A stretch of 39,254 nucleotides of DNA. Source: an uncultured Collinsella sp. (lineage in GTDB: Bacteria > Actinomycetota > Coriobacteriia > Coriobacteriales > Coriobacteriaceae). Location: NCBI GenBank assembly GCA_900550965.1, contig URUC01000006.1:1-39254 (forward strand), read 5' to 3'. A program made the translations under genes and the position numbers. The notes beneath the pieces are model-generated. The model had not been told where the DNA came from and ran no database searches. It saw only the letters and a list, made by a program, of their open reading frames with translations. Shown here in pieces: positions 1 to 8,160 of this stretch (positions are counted from its first letter, which is position 1; each line of letters opens with the position of its first letter).

Positions 1-1296
1 GCCGGTGGAAGCACTGACCAGGTCGATGGGGCCCCAGGTGGTGTAGCCCAGCAGGTCAACGCCGTCCTCGGTCACCGCATCGCGCATCGCGGCGATATGC
101 TGGCGCAGGTAGTCGATACGGTAGTCGTCGTTGATGGAGCCATCCTCCTCGACAACGTCCTTGGCGCCCAGACCGTTCTCGACCACAAACAGCGGCTTCT
201 GATAACGGTCGTACAGGTCGTTGAGGGTGATGCGGAAGCCCAGCGGATCGATGGCCCAGCCCCACTGGCTCTCCTGCAGGTAGGGGTTCTTGGCGCCGGC
301 GAAGGCGTTGCCCTGGGTGCGCTCGACATCGGGGTTATCGGCACCGGCGGAGCAACGGGTGCTGTAATAGCTAAAGCTGATGAAGTCGACGGTGTTGGCG
401 GCCAGGATCTCGCGGTCCTCATCCGTCATGCCCACATCGATGCCCAAACGCTCGAGCTTCTTGACGGCATAGGCCGGGTAGTAGCCGCGGCTCTGAACGT
501 CGACGAAGAAATAGTTGCTCTGGTTGTCAATCTGCGCTTGGCGCACATCGCCCGGACGGCAGCTGTAGGGGTAGTAGCTACCTGCGGCAAGCATGCAACC
601 GATCTTGACCTCAGGGTCGATCTCGTGAGCGATCTTGGTTGCCCAAGCGCTGGCGACGAGCTCGTTGTGGGCGGCCAGGTACTCGACGGCCTCCTTGTTC
701 TCGCCCTCCTCAAAGACCAGACCGGCACCCATAAACGGCAGGTGCAAGATCATATTGATCTCGTTGAAGGTGAGCCAGTACTTCACCAGACCCTTGTAGC
801 GGGTAAAGATCGTGGTCGCGAGGTTCTTGTAGAAGTCGATGAGCTTGCGGTTGCGCCAGCCGCCGTACTCCTTGATGAGGTGGATCGGGCAGTCGAAGTG
901 CGTGATGGTCACGAGCGGCTCGATGCCGTGCGCCTGACACTCGCGGAACACATCCTCGTAGAAAGCCAGGCCGGCCTCGTTGGGCTCGGTCTCGTCACCG
1001 TTGGGGAAGATGCGGGTCCAAGCCAGGCTCATGCGGAAGGTCTTAAAGCCCATCTCGGCAAAGAGGGCGATGTCCTCCTTGTAGTGGTGATAGAAATCGA
1101 TGCCGGTCTGCGCGGGGTAGTAATAGCCGTCCTCGAAGTCGAGCATCTTGCGCTGGCCGGAGACCACCGCATAGCGCTCGGGGCCGTGCGGTGCCACGTC
1201 CACGTTGGCCAGGCCGCGGCCATCCACGTCGTAAGCGCCCTCGCACTGGTTGGCAGCCGTCGCGCCGCCCCACAGGAAGTCTTTACGGAAAGCCAT
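1..1296 (-). CDS. bglA: GH1 6-phospho-beta-glucosidase, 3' end cut by window edge
   Basis: Glycoside hydrolase family 1 enzyme, expected to hydrolyse phosphorylated beta-glucosides in the cytoplasm after PTS uptake. 432 codons are visible and the frame runs off the left edge, so about 45 residues are missing against the usual ~475. The acid/base Glu lies in TFNEIN (E179) and the nucleophile in VVENG (E373). The N-terminus FLWGGATAANQCEGAY is the family signature. The start is the ATG at 1294-1296, behind AAAGGA; an ATG 4 nt upstream is out of frame. A 9-bp hairpin (1314-1322 with 1343-1351) sits just ahead of the ribosome site. The phosphate-recognising C-terminal residues lie outside the window, so 6-phospho specificity is inferred from the resemblance to BglA and from the PTS genes upstream. 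Confidence 0.88.
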   Translation of the reverse strand, partial: MAFRKDFLWGGATAANQCEGAYDVDGRGLANVDVAPHGPERYAVVSGQRKMLDFEDGYYYPAQTGIDFYHHYKEDIALFAEMGFKTFRMSLAWTRIFPNGDETEPNEAGLAFYEDVFRECQAHGIEPLVTITHFDCPIHLIKEYGGWRNRKLIDFYKNLATTIFTRYKGLVKYWLTFNEINMILHLPFMGAGLVFEEGENKEAVEYLAAHNELVASAWATKIAHEIDPEVKIGCMLAAGSYYPYSCRPGDVRQAQIDNQSNYFFVDVQSRGYYPAYAVKKLERLGIDVGMTDEDREILAANTVDFISFSYYSTRCSAGADNPDVERTQGNAFAGAKNPYLQESQWGWAIDPLGFRITLNDLYDRYQKPLFVVENGLGAKDVVEEDGSINDDYRIDYLRQHIAAMRDAVTEDGVDLLGYTTWGPIDLVSASTG

Positions 1297-1313
1297 GCAT
1301 CAATCCTTTCACA

Positions 1314-1351
1314 CGCTGTTTGTCGTAGCTTCAGTATCCCCGCAAACAGCG
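1314..1351 (-). other. 5'UTR hairpin of the GH1 gene
   Basis: A perfect 9-bp inverted repeat, CGCTGTTTG and its complement, with a 20-nt loop ends about 17 nt before the GH1 start codon. It could be an mRNA leader hairpin or a protein-binding site. No T-run follows, so it is not a terminator. Confidence 0.4.
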
Positions 1352-1439
1352 CGCCGCTCAACGACAGCAACGCAGGTCGACACTTCTTTTCGCGCGCGGG
1401 CGTCCGGCAGCCGCCCCTGCCTGACACTTTCTGATACCG

Positions 1440-1492
1440 CCGCCCCAAACCACCACAAAGGGGACAGGCACCTTTGTGGTGGTTTGGGGCGG
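1440..1492. repeat. 53-nt perfect inverted repeat
   Basis: Two 22-nt arms (1440-1461 and 1471-1492) are exact complements around the 9-nt loop GGACAGGCA. The arms contain CCAAACCACCACAAAGG. It lies between DUF4867 and the GH1 gene, both read leftwards. No T-run follows on either strand, so it looks like a palindromic intergenic repeat that could also slow transcription. Confidence 0.8.
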
Positions 1493-1501
1493 TTTGTCTT
1501 G

Positions 1502-1546
1502 ATCTGTAACAGGTAGACCGCCAAAACCGGGCCTGGTGTTACAGAT
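1502..1546. repeat. 45-nt palindromic repeat, copy A
   Basis: The unit begins ATCTGTAACAGGTAGA and ends GTGTTACAGAT. The outer 10 bp are perfectly complementary around a 25-nt loop. It is paired with an equally long copy at 1581-1625. Together with 1440-1492 these repeats fill most of the 343-nt gap between DUF4867 and the GH1 gene. Confidence 0.75.
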
Positions 1547-1580
1547 CGAGATCTTTCGGGCACCCTCTGCGGTTATCTCA

Positions 1581-1625
1581 ATCTGTAACAGGTAGAGACG
1601 ATTTAGCCCGCCAGGTGTTACAGAT
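1581..1625. repeat. 45-nt palindromic repeat, copy B
   Basis: Same length, same 16-nt left end and same right end as the copy at 1502-1546, but with a different loop. It ends 14 nt downstream of the DUF4867 stop codon, so it may act at the 3' end of that transcript. Confidence 0.75.
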
Positions 1626-1639
1626 TAAAACAAAAGCCC

Positions 1640-2284
1640 CTAGTCCACGGTGATGTCGAGGTTCTTGCCGACGAGGCCCACGTAGCCGCCTTCGGCTGCC
1701 TTGGGGCTATCGGCGTGGCAGAGGACCCACTTGTCAGCCTTCCAGTAGCAGTAGCTGTCACCGGCGGCAGGCATGTCGGCTGCAGCCTCGGGGCGCGGGC
1801 CATTGGTGCCCGCCGGCAGCGCCACCATCACCTGGAAGCCGCCGTCGTCGACCATGCAGGGCGTGTAGTGGAGCGTGGTGTTGAAGACCTCAACGACCTT
1901 GCCCGCCGGTACGCGGAACGCCTTGACGCACGCGGTGTCGAGCTTGCCGTCCTCGATCTCCCAGCGATGCGCCACGAGCAGGATAAAGTCGCGGGCGCCC
2001 AGGTTAAACTCGCTGGCGCGGTGATACTCCAGGCAGTTGAGGCGTGTGTTGTGCCCGTTGCACCAGCCGAGCTGGAAGGAGCGGCCGCCGTACATGAGAA
2101 AGCCCAGCTTATCGGCATCCTTGACGCCCTCGAGCTCCGGCGCGCTTGCTACGTACTTGCTGCCCTCGGGGATGGGCGTAGCCGCGAGCGCCTCGATGAG
2201 CGGAGCGGTCAGGTTGGACGGAACGTCGTTCCACACGCAGCCATAAGATTTGAACTCGTGATCTGATACAGAGTAGATATGCAT
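1640..2284 (-). CDS. DUF4867 family protein
   Basis: A 214-residue protein of unknown function. It starts MHIYSVSDHEFKSYG and contains YHRASEFN, LVAHRWEIEDGKLDT and a hydrophobic FRVPAGKVVEVFNTTLHY stretch typical of cupin-like beta barrels. From memory this matches DUF4867, a family often found beside sugar kinase and isomerase genes in Firmicutes and Actinobacteria. No signal peptide or membrane segment is seen. The start at 2282-2284 is preceded by AGGAG; a longer in-frame start at 2320 lacks an SD. It lies between the esterase and GH1 genes, so a role in beta-glucoside use is plausible but not shown. The family call rests on recalled motifs only. Confidence 0.65.
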   Translation of the reverse strand: MHIYSVSDHEFKSYGCVWNDVPSNLTAPLIEALAATPIPEGSKYVASAPELEGVKDADKLGFLMYGGRSFQLGWCNGHNTRLNCLEYHRASEFNLGARDFILLVAHRWEIEDGKLDTACVKAFRVPAGKVVEVFNTTLHYTPCMVDDGGFQVMVALPAGTNGPRPEAAADMPAAGDSYCYWKADKWVLCHADSPKAAEGGYVGLVGKNLDITVD

Positions 2285-2407
2285 GTTCGCTCCTGTTCGT
2301 TTATGTGACAGTACGAACATTCTAGAACATCATTCATCCACGACCACGATCAATACCGAAAACATTGCATGACGAAATCACCCGCTTAAAAAGCGACATG
2401 CAGTTTC

Positions 2408-3388
2408 CTAGTCGAGATAATCTTTAAGAAACTCAATAACGCTCATACACCAGTAGTCGGTCTCCGGCGCATGGGGCTTCATCAATGCGTGCCCCCCTTC
2501 TGAATACATGACTCCCTCATGGTGTACTCCAGCTGCATCCAGAGCATCGACCATCTTTTCATAATTGTCGGGCGATACAATATCATCGTCAGCGCATTGC
2601 CAAAGATATGTCGGAGGATACTGCTCCCACACATGCTGATTAATACAGAAATCATCGAGCGAGTCGCGACCAGCCCCGCCGCACACCGAATCAAGAAATC
2701 TATTGTCTGATGCGTTCTCAAAGCCATGAAGATCAATCGGTGCATAACACAGGGCCAAGGCTTTTGGCGCCTCGCATCCGTAGGACGCAAATCCCTTGTT
2801 GTCCGTCCCCCACTCGGCAGTTAAATGCGCACCAGCAGAAAAGCCGATAACTGCATAACTTTTTGCGACATTAAATTTCGCTGAATTCTCCAGGACAAAA
2901 CGGACGGCTCGATTTAAATCGTCGATTGGGCGCGGCATCAAAGGCTCGACCCTCACCCTGTATGACAGCACGAACACGTTATAGCCCGCATCGTTGAGCT
3001 CGGGGGCAACGGGAAAGCCTTCCACTTGATGACAAACGCTCTGATAACCTCCGCCCGAAACCGCAATGATAAAGGGAGCCCTAGGTCTCCCGGGAAAGAA
3101 GAACAGTTTCGTATTGCGCCGAGTCGGATCACGGATGCAGTCGGCTTCATCCCAAATATCGTAGGCAACCTGCCTCCCGTCATCCACGAGCTCGACAATT
3201 CGATTCAATCCACGCAAAACGCGAGCAGTTTCATATGGATTAGCATCAGAATTCATATGAGACACAATGGGTTTATTCCACATGCGCTCCCAAGTTGAAG
3301 GCCGGCAAAGCATAAGGTGCTCGCCAAAGCCAGCGAACTCAGGAAGGAGCGCGATTTCGCCAAACGTCATATCGGCAGTAATTGTCAT
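2408..3388 (-). CDS. alpha/beta-hydrolase esterase (BD-FAE/acetyl-xylan-esterase type)
   Basis: A cytoplasmic 326-residue alpha/beta hydrolase. The oxyanion-hole motif is SGGGYQ (111-116), the nucleophile S184 sits in GFSAG, the acid is D268 or D269 in CADDDIVSP, and the His is H300 in EGGHALMKPH. This order matches esterases that strip acetyl or feruloyl groups from sugars. It has no signal peptide, so its substrate must be imported. It lies 105 nt downstream of the PTS gene in the same direction, which suggests removal of acyl groups from imported beta-glucosides. A GGAG sits about 9 nt before the ATG. A hairpin with a T-run in the gap (3404-3443) may reduce read-through into this gene. The exact substrate cannot be read from sequence. 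Confidence 0.8.
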   Translation of the reverse strand: MTITADMTFGEIALLPEFAGFGEHLMLCRPSTWERMWNKPIVSHMNSDANPYETARVLRGLNRIVELVDDGRQVAYDIWDEADCIRDPTRRNTKLFFFPGRPRAPFIIAVSGGGYQSVCHQVEGFPVAPELNDAGYNVFVLSYRVRVEPLMPRPIDDLNRAVRFVLENSAKFNVAKSYAVIGFSAGAHLTAEWGTDNKGFASYGCEAPKALALCYAPIDLHGFENASDNRFLDSVCGGAGRDSLDDFCINQHVWEQYPPTYLWQCADDDIVSPDNYEKMVDALDAAGVHHEGVMYSEGGHALMKPHAPETDYWCMSVIEFLKDYLD

Positions 3389-3403
3389 AGCTAGTCACTC
3401 CAA

Positions 3404-3443
3404 AAATGAGGGTGGGCTCGCGTGAATCAACGGCAAGCCCACC
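3404..3443 (-). terminator. possible attenuating terminator between PTS gene and esterase
   Basis: On the minus strand GGTGGGCT (3436-3443) pairs with AGCCCACC (3411-3418), and the stem is followed by CTCATTTTT. The stem is 8 bp with a long loop. It may be a partial terminator that lowers esterase expression relative to the PTS gene. Confidence 0.45.
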
Positions 3444-3493
3444 ACATGCAATCTGCCGCGGGGTTTTCGGCAGCTTACATCCCGAATAATTGT

Positions 3494-4864
3494 CTACTCC
3501 ACTACCGCCTCTTCATCAGGGCGATACAGGATGTAAACGAGAACGAAGTTAAGAATTAAACCGACGACATTGCAAAGAATTGCGCCGATGAGGCTGCTCA
3601 TATCACCAGAAGGATCCATATAACCGGGGAAGCTAAAAATGCCGCTCGACGTCATAACGAACGTACAGGTGTTGAAAATCGCCGGGATAACAGCACTGAT
3701 TGCTCCGGCGACCATGGAAGCGATAATGATCTTCTTGTGCTCCAAGATGATGCCGTACAGCGCCGGTTCCGTAATCCCGAAAAAGCCCGTAATGGCACAG
3801 CTGAACCCAAGACTCTTTTCACTCGGGTCCTTCGAGCGGAGGGCAAACGCCAAACAAGCGCCGACAACACCCATGCTGCAGCAGAGAAGTCCAAGGATAG
3901 GATCGGAGCCGACGGTCATAATATTGTTGATGGAAAGCACGATCAGGGCCCAATGGAGTCCAAGGGGGATCATAACGAGACCGAATATCGGCCCGAGAAT
4001 AACGCCGCAAAGGACGGGGCTGAACTGATAGACCGCCAGCACTGCAGCCGCAAGCAAAGAGCTCGCCTGCTGAATAACGGGGCCGATCACAAGGAGCGAG
4101 ACGGGGGCGGCAACAGCAACCGTCAGGAACGGGACGAGCGCAAATGCCACAACATCGGGAAGAACCGCCCGCAGCCACTTATTAAGAACGGATGCGAACC
4201 AAGCCGCCACGATAGCAGGAAACACCGTGGAGGAATAGCTCACCATTGTGAACTTCATGCCGAGCAAATCCAGCGCATCGCCCGCTCCGGCCGCAGCAAC
4301 GAAAGTCGGATAAACCAGGATTGCGCCGAGTACCGCACCGATATATCGATCGGTTCCAAAGAACTGAGCAGCAGATGATCCGACAAGAACGGGCAGGAAA
4401 TACATGCAGGCATTTCCCATGCCGTACAGCAGAGTGTATATTCCGCTCTCGGCGGAAACAGCACCCGCCGTCGTCAGAATGCTAAGGATGGCGTTTATCA
4501 TTCCGCATGCGATCAAGGCAGGAAGAACGGGCATCATGATGCCGCTGATGAACTTCATTAGCTTTCCCAGAAAGCCCTTAGTCTCTCCTTCGCTTGCCTC
4601 GGAATCTCCGGCGTCAATCCCGGTTTCCTTGGCAACGATTTCATAGACCTTATCGACCTTAGGTCCCACAATCACCTGATATTGCCCCGCGGAATGGCGA
4701 ATGTCGATCACGCCATCAATCGCCTTGACTTTTGCATCGTCTACGATGCTTTCGTCCTTAAGGTTGAACCTTAAACGAGTCATGCAGTGAGCTACAAATG
4801 TAACGTTGTCTGCGCCGCCCACCATCTCGAGAATCTCGGCAGCGAGCTTGGTTGTATCTGCCAT
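3494..4864 (-). CDS. PTS beta-glucoside transporter subunit EIIBC (no IIA domain)
   Basis: Imports and phosphorylates a beta-glucoside at the membrane. The IIB domain (about 1-90) carries the phospho-acceptor C27 in VAHCMTRLRF. The IIC domain (about 105-456) has some ten hydrophobic segments and the sugar-binding motif GITEPALYG. At 456 residues it ends after IIC, whereas BglF-type permeases (~620) usually carry a C-terminal IIA, so IIA must act in trans. The start was set at the ATG at 4862-4864, behind GGGAGA; the longer in-frame starts at 4882 and 4873 have no properly spaced SD. It lies 68 nt downstream of the antiterminator gene and is probably co-transcribed. The family is secure; the sugar is inferred. 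Confidence 0.9.
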   Translation of the reverse strand: MADTTKLAAEILEMVGGADNVTFVAHCMTRLRFNLKDESIVDDAKVKAIDGVIDIRHSAGQYQVIVGPKVDKVYEIVAKETGIDAGDSEASEGETKGFLGKLMKFISGIMMPVLPALIACGMINAILSILTTAGAVSAESGIYTLLYGMGNACMYFLPVLVGSSAAQFFGTDRYIGAVLGAILVYPTFVAAAGAGDALDLLGMKFTMVSYSSTVFPAIVAAWFASVLNKWLRAVLPDVVAFALVPFLTVAVAAPVSLLVIGPVIQQASSLLAAAVLAVYQFSPVLCGVILGPIFGLVMIPLGLHWALIVLSINNIMTVGSDPILGLLCCSMGVVGACLAFALRSKDPSEKSLGFSCAITGFFGITEPALYGIILEHKKIIIASMVAGAISAVIPAIFNTCTFVMTSSGIFSFPGYMDPSGDMSSLIGAILCNVVGLILNFVLVYILYRPDEEAVVE

Positions 4865-4932
4865 AAATACCATTTCTCCCATGTTGAGTTTTATATGTAA
4901 CCATCAGCAAAGCGCGCGCCTTTGCCAACTAA

Positions 4933-5772
4933 TTACCTTGTTTTCGATGCAATTCGATTGATGTGCATCATGAGGTAGAGTCTTTCTTCGTCTATAAGTT
5001 CCCGCCCCGTCAGTCGGCTGAGAACAGAAGCAATATCATCGGCGCACATTGATGCCACCGGATATTCTTTTTTGAGCGAGAGGTACATCTTGCGGTTGTC
5101 GCTCACGATGCTTTCGCCAGAGTTCAACCTATTGAATAAGTACTGAAGATGGGTTGCGAACCTTGCGTAATCGAAACCTTCCCGATCAACTTGAATGCCA
5201 AGCCGATTTTCAACAGCAACGGTTGACTCCTCCAGAACACGATCGTAGATATCCGCGCTAAACTCTTTAACTACTTCGCATGAGTCCGAATCGGCCATGT
5301 TATTGATAAACGCCATGGCAATTCCAACTGCCTCATGAGCTGGAAGCCTAACGTTAAGACGTTTCCTGATTATCCTAAGTGCATACTCGCCGATTTTAAA
5401 TTCGACGGGATATTGTTGGCGGACATCAAACGATAAAGGCATGCGGACAACGATATTTTGCTCTTTGCGCTTAACCGCATACGCGATATGGTCCGCAAGG
5501 ATAAACGGCAAATTAGGGCTCACCTCATAAGGCAGCAAACCTGTCGACATATCAATAACATCCGAGGTAAGCTCAAGAAGCTCGTCGGGGACCTCGTCAA
5601 CGAGAGCGATGTAGCGAGAGCTAACGTTATAAAACGTTCGTTGAATCTCCGAAAGAGGGACCTCGTCTCCGACATTCTTAAACCCCAGACCACGGCCGAA
5701 TGCAACCAACTGTCTGCCATTTCCATCGACGCAGAGGACAGCGCTGGTATTAATTCGTTTAACAATTTCCAT
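4933..5772 (-). CDS. BglG/LicT-family transcriptional antiterminator
   Basis: An RNA-binding antiterminator that, when active, prevents termination in the leader of its operon. It has 279 residues: an N-terminal CAT RNA-binding domain (MEIVKRINTSAVLCVDGNG...), PRD1 (about 65-170) and PRD2 (about 171-279). The PRD histidines expected to be phosphorylated by the PTS are visible at H95, H146, H208 and H270. The start at 5770-5772 follows GGGGGG; a longer in-frame start at 5817 would lie inside the leader terminator. Directly upstream are a conditional terminator and a candidate antiterminator site, and downstream is the PTS gene it should control. Confidence 0.93.
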   Translation of the reverse strand: MEIVKRINTSAVLCVDGNGRQLVAFGRGLGFKNVGDEVPLSEIQRTFYNVSSRYIALVDEVPDELLELTSDVIDMSTGLLPYEVSPNLPFILADHIAYAVKRKEQNIVVRMPLSFDVRQQYPVEFKIGEYALRIIRKRLNVRLPAHEAVGIAMAFINNMADSDSCEVVKEFSADIYDRVLEESTVAVENRLGIQVDREGFDYARFATHLQYLFNRLNSGESIVSDNRKMYLSLKKEYPVASMCADDIASVLSRLTGRELIDEERLYLMMHINRIASKTR

Positions 5773-5790
5773 GTGCCCCCCTAAACAGAA

Positions 5791-5850
5791 CAAGGCTCCC
5801 GAAGCAGAATCCGACAATCAATGTCAACAGATGCTGCTTCAGGAGCCTTG
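5791..5850 (-). terminator. conditional terminator in the antiterminator leader
   Basis: On the minus strand CAAGGCTCCTGAAGCAG (5834-5850) pairs with CTGCTTCGGGAGCCTTG (5791-5807), 16 of 17 Watson-Crick plus one G-U, followed by TTCTGTTT. It ends about 18 nt before the BglG start codon. Its 5' arm overlaps the candidate antiterminator RNA, as expected for LicT-type control. Confidence 0.8.
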
Positions 5851-5864
5851 CCTGAATATCACTC
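5843..5864 (-). promoter_or_regulatory. candidate ribonucleic antiterminator (RAT) site
   Basis: The minus strand reads GAGTGATATTCAGGCAAGG then CTC. It has the AGGCAA core and closing complementary ends seen in LicT/BglG target RNAs, and it overlaps the 5' arm of the terminator so the two structures exclude each other. It is somewhat shorter and less canonical than textbook RATs; position supports it more than sequence. Confidence 0.5.
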
Positions 5865-5970
5865 TAAGAACTAGTTTAAGCGAGCTAGTGCTAATGACCT
5901 CGAATAAACACTTCTAAACAGTTAAACGGTCGATATCTCCGTGTGAACGGTTTGGAGGCAGAGGGCGGCC

Positions 5971-6459
5971 CTATGCCTGCTGATAGTGCAGGTGCTTCTC
6001 GTCGATATCGGCCAGATCGCGGTCGAGATAACGGCGCGCAAGCCAGTTTGCCATGGGGAGGTTCTGGTCCAGGTAGTTACCGCACTCCTCGGGAGCGGCA
6101 CCGGGAACATCGCCCTCAAAGCCCGCGACAAACGCGAACAGCTCACGCACGAGCGGCAAGATCTCCTCGCTCGTCACCTCGCCAAATACGACGAGGTAAA
6201 AGCCCGTGCGGCAGCCCATGGGGCCAAAGTAGACAATGCGGCTCGACCACTCGGCATGATTGCGAAGGAACGTCGCACCCAGATGCTCGATGGTGTGGCA
6301 CTCGGCCGTGTTCATGACCGGCTCCTTGTTGGGCGTGGTCAGGCGCAGGTCAAACGTGGTGACGGCGGCACCGGTCGCCGGATCGCGGTCGATGCGGCTC
6401 ACGTACACGCCGGGCTCAAGCAGCAGATGGTCAACGGAAAAACTCGCGATGCGCTCCAT
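5971..6459 (-). CDS. luxS: S-ribosylhomocysteine lyase LuxS
   Basis: Cleaves S-ribosylhomocysteine to homocysteine and DPD, the precursor of autoinducer-2, in the activated methyl cycle. The 162-residue protein has the full family length. Metal ligands are H55 and H59 in ECHTIEHLGATFLRN and C126 in EECGNY. The catalytic C83 lies in GPMGCRTGFY and E58 is present. The ATG at 6457-6459 follows AGAGGA. It stands alone between the antiterminator locus and the FGGY kinase terminator. A possible extended -10 (TGGTATGAT on the minus strand, about 6524-6532) lies upstream, so the transcript would start close to the neighbouring terminator. Confidence 0.97.
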   Translation of the reverse strand: MERIASFSVDHLLLEPGVYVSRIDRDPATGAAVTTFDLRLTTPNKEPVMNTAECHTIEHLGATFLRNHAEWSSRIVYFGPMGCRTGFYLVVFGEVTSEEILPLVRELFAFVAGFEGDVPGAAPEECGNYLDQNLPMANWLARRYLDRDLADIDEKHLHYQQA

Positions 6460-6535
6460 GGCAGATCCTCTCGGTAGTCAATTTAGGACGGGACTCTTTT
6501 AGCTGGTTGGAATGGTCGCACCAATCATACCAGTC

Positions 6536-6574
6536 AAAAAAGCCCCGTCCCAAATGAGCTACCCGGGACGGGGC
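6536..6574 (-). terminator. Rho-independent terminator after the FGGY kinase
   Basis: On the minus strand GCCCCGTCCC pairs with GGGACGGGGC (6542-6551 with 6565-6574), followed by a run of six or more T. A second inverted repeat, GAATGATTTTT with its complement (about 6577-6613), lies just ahead. The same terminator design recurs after the nucleoside hydrolase (12886-12923). Confidence 0.88.
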
Positions 6575-6612
6575 CCGAATGATTTTTTAATCCCCGTCCC
6601 AGAAAAATCATT

Positions 6613-8103
6613 CTAGGCAGTGTACGAGATGGTGGCGGCTACGGCGTGGCGCCAGCCGGTGATCTTTTTGGCGCGCTCGTCGGCGGTCATGGCAGGCTCC
6701 ACGATGCCGCGGGCCCCATAGACGTCGACGACATCGCGCGTATACATGCCCAGCGCAATGCCGCAGGCCCAGGCCGCACCCAGGCCGCTCATCTCGTCGT
6801 TGCTCGCGATGCGGATAGGCGAGCCAACCAAGTCGCTCTCAAACTGCATCAGGTACGCATCGCGCGTGGGACCGCCGTCAACGCGAAGCTCGGCAAGTGC
6901 CGCGCCCGAATCCTCGACCATTGCGTCAATTACGTCAAAGATTTGATAGGCAATCGATTCGTCTGCAGCTTTTACGAACTCCGCGCGACCCGTGGTGCGC
7001 GTCATGCCAAAGACGCAGCCCTCGGCGTCACTCGCCCAGTGCGGCGCGCCCAAACCGGTAAACGCCGGCACAAAGTAGACGCGGCTCGCCGGATTGGCGG
7101 CGTAGCACAGGTCGGTAACTTCCTCGGGGTTATTGATGAGCTCCAGATCGTCGCGCAGCCACGTCTTGACGGCGCCGGCATAGCTCACGTTGCCCTCGAG
7201 CACGTACTCGGTCACGCCGTCCATGCGCCATGCGAGCGAGCTCGAAAGCCCGTGCGAGCTGGCAACGAACTCGTTGCCGACGTTCATCATGACCGAGCTG
7301 CCGGTGCCATAGGTCGCCTTGGCCATGCCGCGACTATGGCAGCCTTGGGCAAACAAGGCCGCGTGGCTGTCGCCGAGCACGCCGTGAATGGGCACGGGCG
7401 CCGGCAAAAAGCCGCCCAGATCCGTCGTGCCGAACAGGCCGTCGGAATCGGTCACCTGCGGCAGGCAGGCCACGTCGACGCCAAAGGCCTCGCACACCGG
7501 CTCGCTCCAGCAGCCACGGCGCAGGTCAAAGAGCTGCGTGCGGCTGGCGTTAGACCAGTCGCAGCGGAACTCCGCACCGCCCGTGAGCGTCCAGACCACC
7601 CAGGCATCGATGGTACCCAGGCACAGCTCGCCCGCCGCGGCAGCCTCGGCAGCAGCGGGAACGTTCGCGAGGATCCAGGCCATCTTGCCCGCCGGGTAGT
7701 AGGGCGAGAGCACCAGACCCGTCGTGTCACGCACCAGCTCGGCCACACCCTCGCGCGCGGCCAGCTTGTCGCACAGCTCGCGGGCGCGGGCGCACTGCCA
7801 CACCACGGCATCGCACAGCGGCTCGTCCGTCGTGCGGTTCCAGGCAACGGTGGTCTCGCGCTGGTTGGAGATGCCGATGCCGGCGATGTCGGCCGGATCG
7901 ACCCCGGTCTCCTCCACCACAGCGCGCGCCACGGCCAGCACATTGGCGGCAATCTCGGCCGGATCATGGCTCACCCAGCCGGCCTCGTTGACAATCTGGC
8001 GATGCGAGCGGTCGGCACGATGAATCAAATGGCCGCCCTCGTCCACCAGCAGCGCCTTGGTGCCCTGCGTGGACTGATCGATCCCGATGATGTATTTACT
8101 CAT
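6613..8103 (-). CDS. FGGY-family carbohydrate kinase, glycerol-kinase-like with altered substrate pocket
   Basis: A 496-residue ATP-dependent kinase aligning with glycerol kinase almost residue for residue: GIDQSTQGTK at the N-terminus, NQRET (R82, E83), W102, Y135 in SPYYPAGK, D245 in LGDSHAALF and YGTGSSVMM. In E. coli GlpK the glycerol contacts include R83, E84, W103, Y135, D245, Q246 and F270. Here the last two positions are serine (S246, S270), which should open the pocket. It is the last gene of an operon with an isomerase-like protein and a split transketolase, which argues for a ketose rather than glycerol as substrate. AGGAGAG precedes the ATG. An automated call of glycerol kinase would be understandable but is doubted here. 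Confidence 0.85.
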   Translation of the reverse strand: MSKYIIGIDQSTQGTKALLVDEGGHLIHRADRSHRQIVNEAGWVSHDPAEIAANVLAVARAVVEETGVDPADIAGIGISNQRETTVAWNRTTDEPLCDAVVWQCARARELCDKLAAREGVAELVRDTTGLVLSPYYPAGKMAWILANVPAAAEAAAAGELCLGTIDAWVVWTLTGGAEFRCDWSNASRTQLFDLRRGCWSEPVCEAFGVDVACLPQVTDSDGLFGTTDLGGFLPAPVPIHGVLGDSHAALFAQGCHSRGMAKATYGTGSSVMMNVGNEFVASSHGLSSSLAWRMDGVTEYVLEGNVSYAGAVKTWLRDDLELINNPEEVTDLCYAANPASRVYFVPAFTGLGAPHWASDAEGCVFGMTRTTGRAEFVKAADESIAYQIFDVIDAMVEDSGAALAELRVDGGPTRDAYLMQFESDLVGSPIRIASNDEMSGLGAAWACGIALGMYTRDVVDVYGARGIVEPAMTADERAKKITGWRHAVAATISYTA

Positions 8104-8160
8104 GTACTCTCCTGTCTCCCCCGCCGATTCAAAAACTAAAACCCGACGGACAAGGAGCGA

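Noticed and set aside
97..1434. 445-codon plus-strand frame over the GH1 gene
   Set aside because: The minus strand encodes a clear GH1 enzyme; the plus frame is a compositional shadow.
1440..1492. Perfect inverted repeat as a Rho-independent terminator
   Set aside because: No T-run follows on either strand; treated as a repeat.
2285..2407. GAACATTCTAGAACAT near 2310 as a LexA-type site
   Set aside because: It is a direct repeat of GAACAT rather than the palindrome needed for a Gram-positive LexA box.
6646..8139. 497-codon plus-strand frame opposite the FGGY kinase
   Set aside because: Shadow of the kinase gene; low-complexity Arg/Ala/His-rich translation, no family motif.
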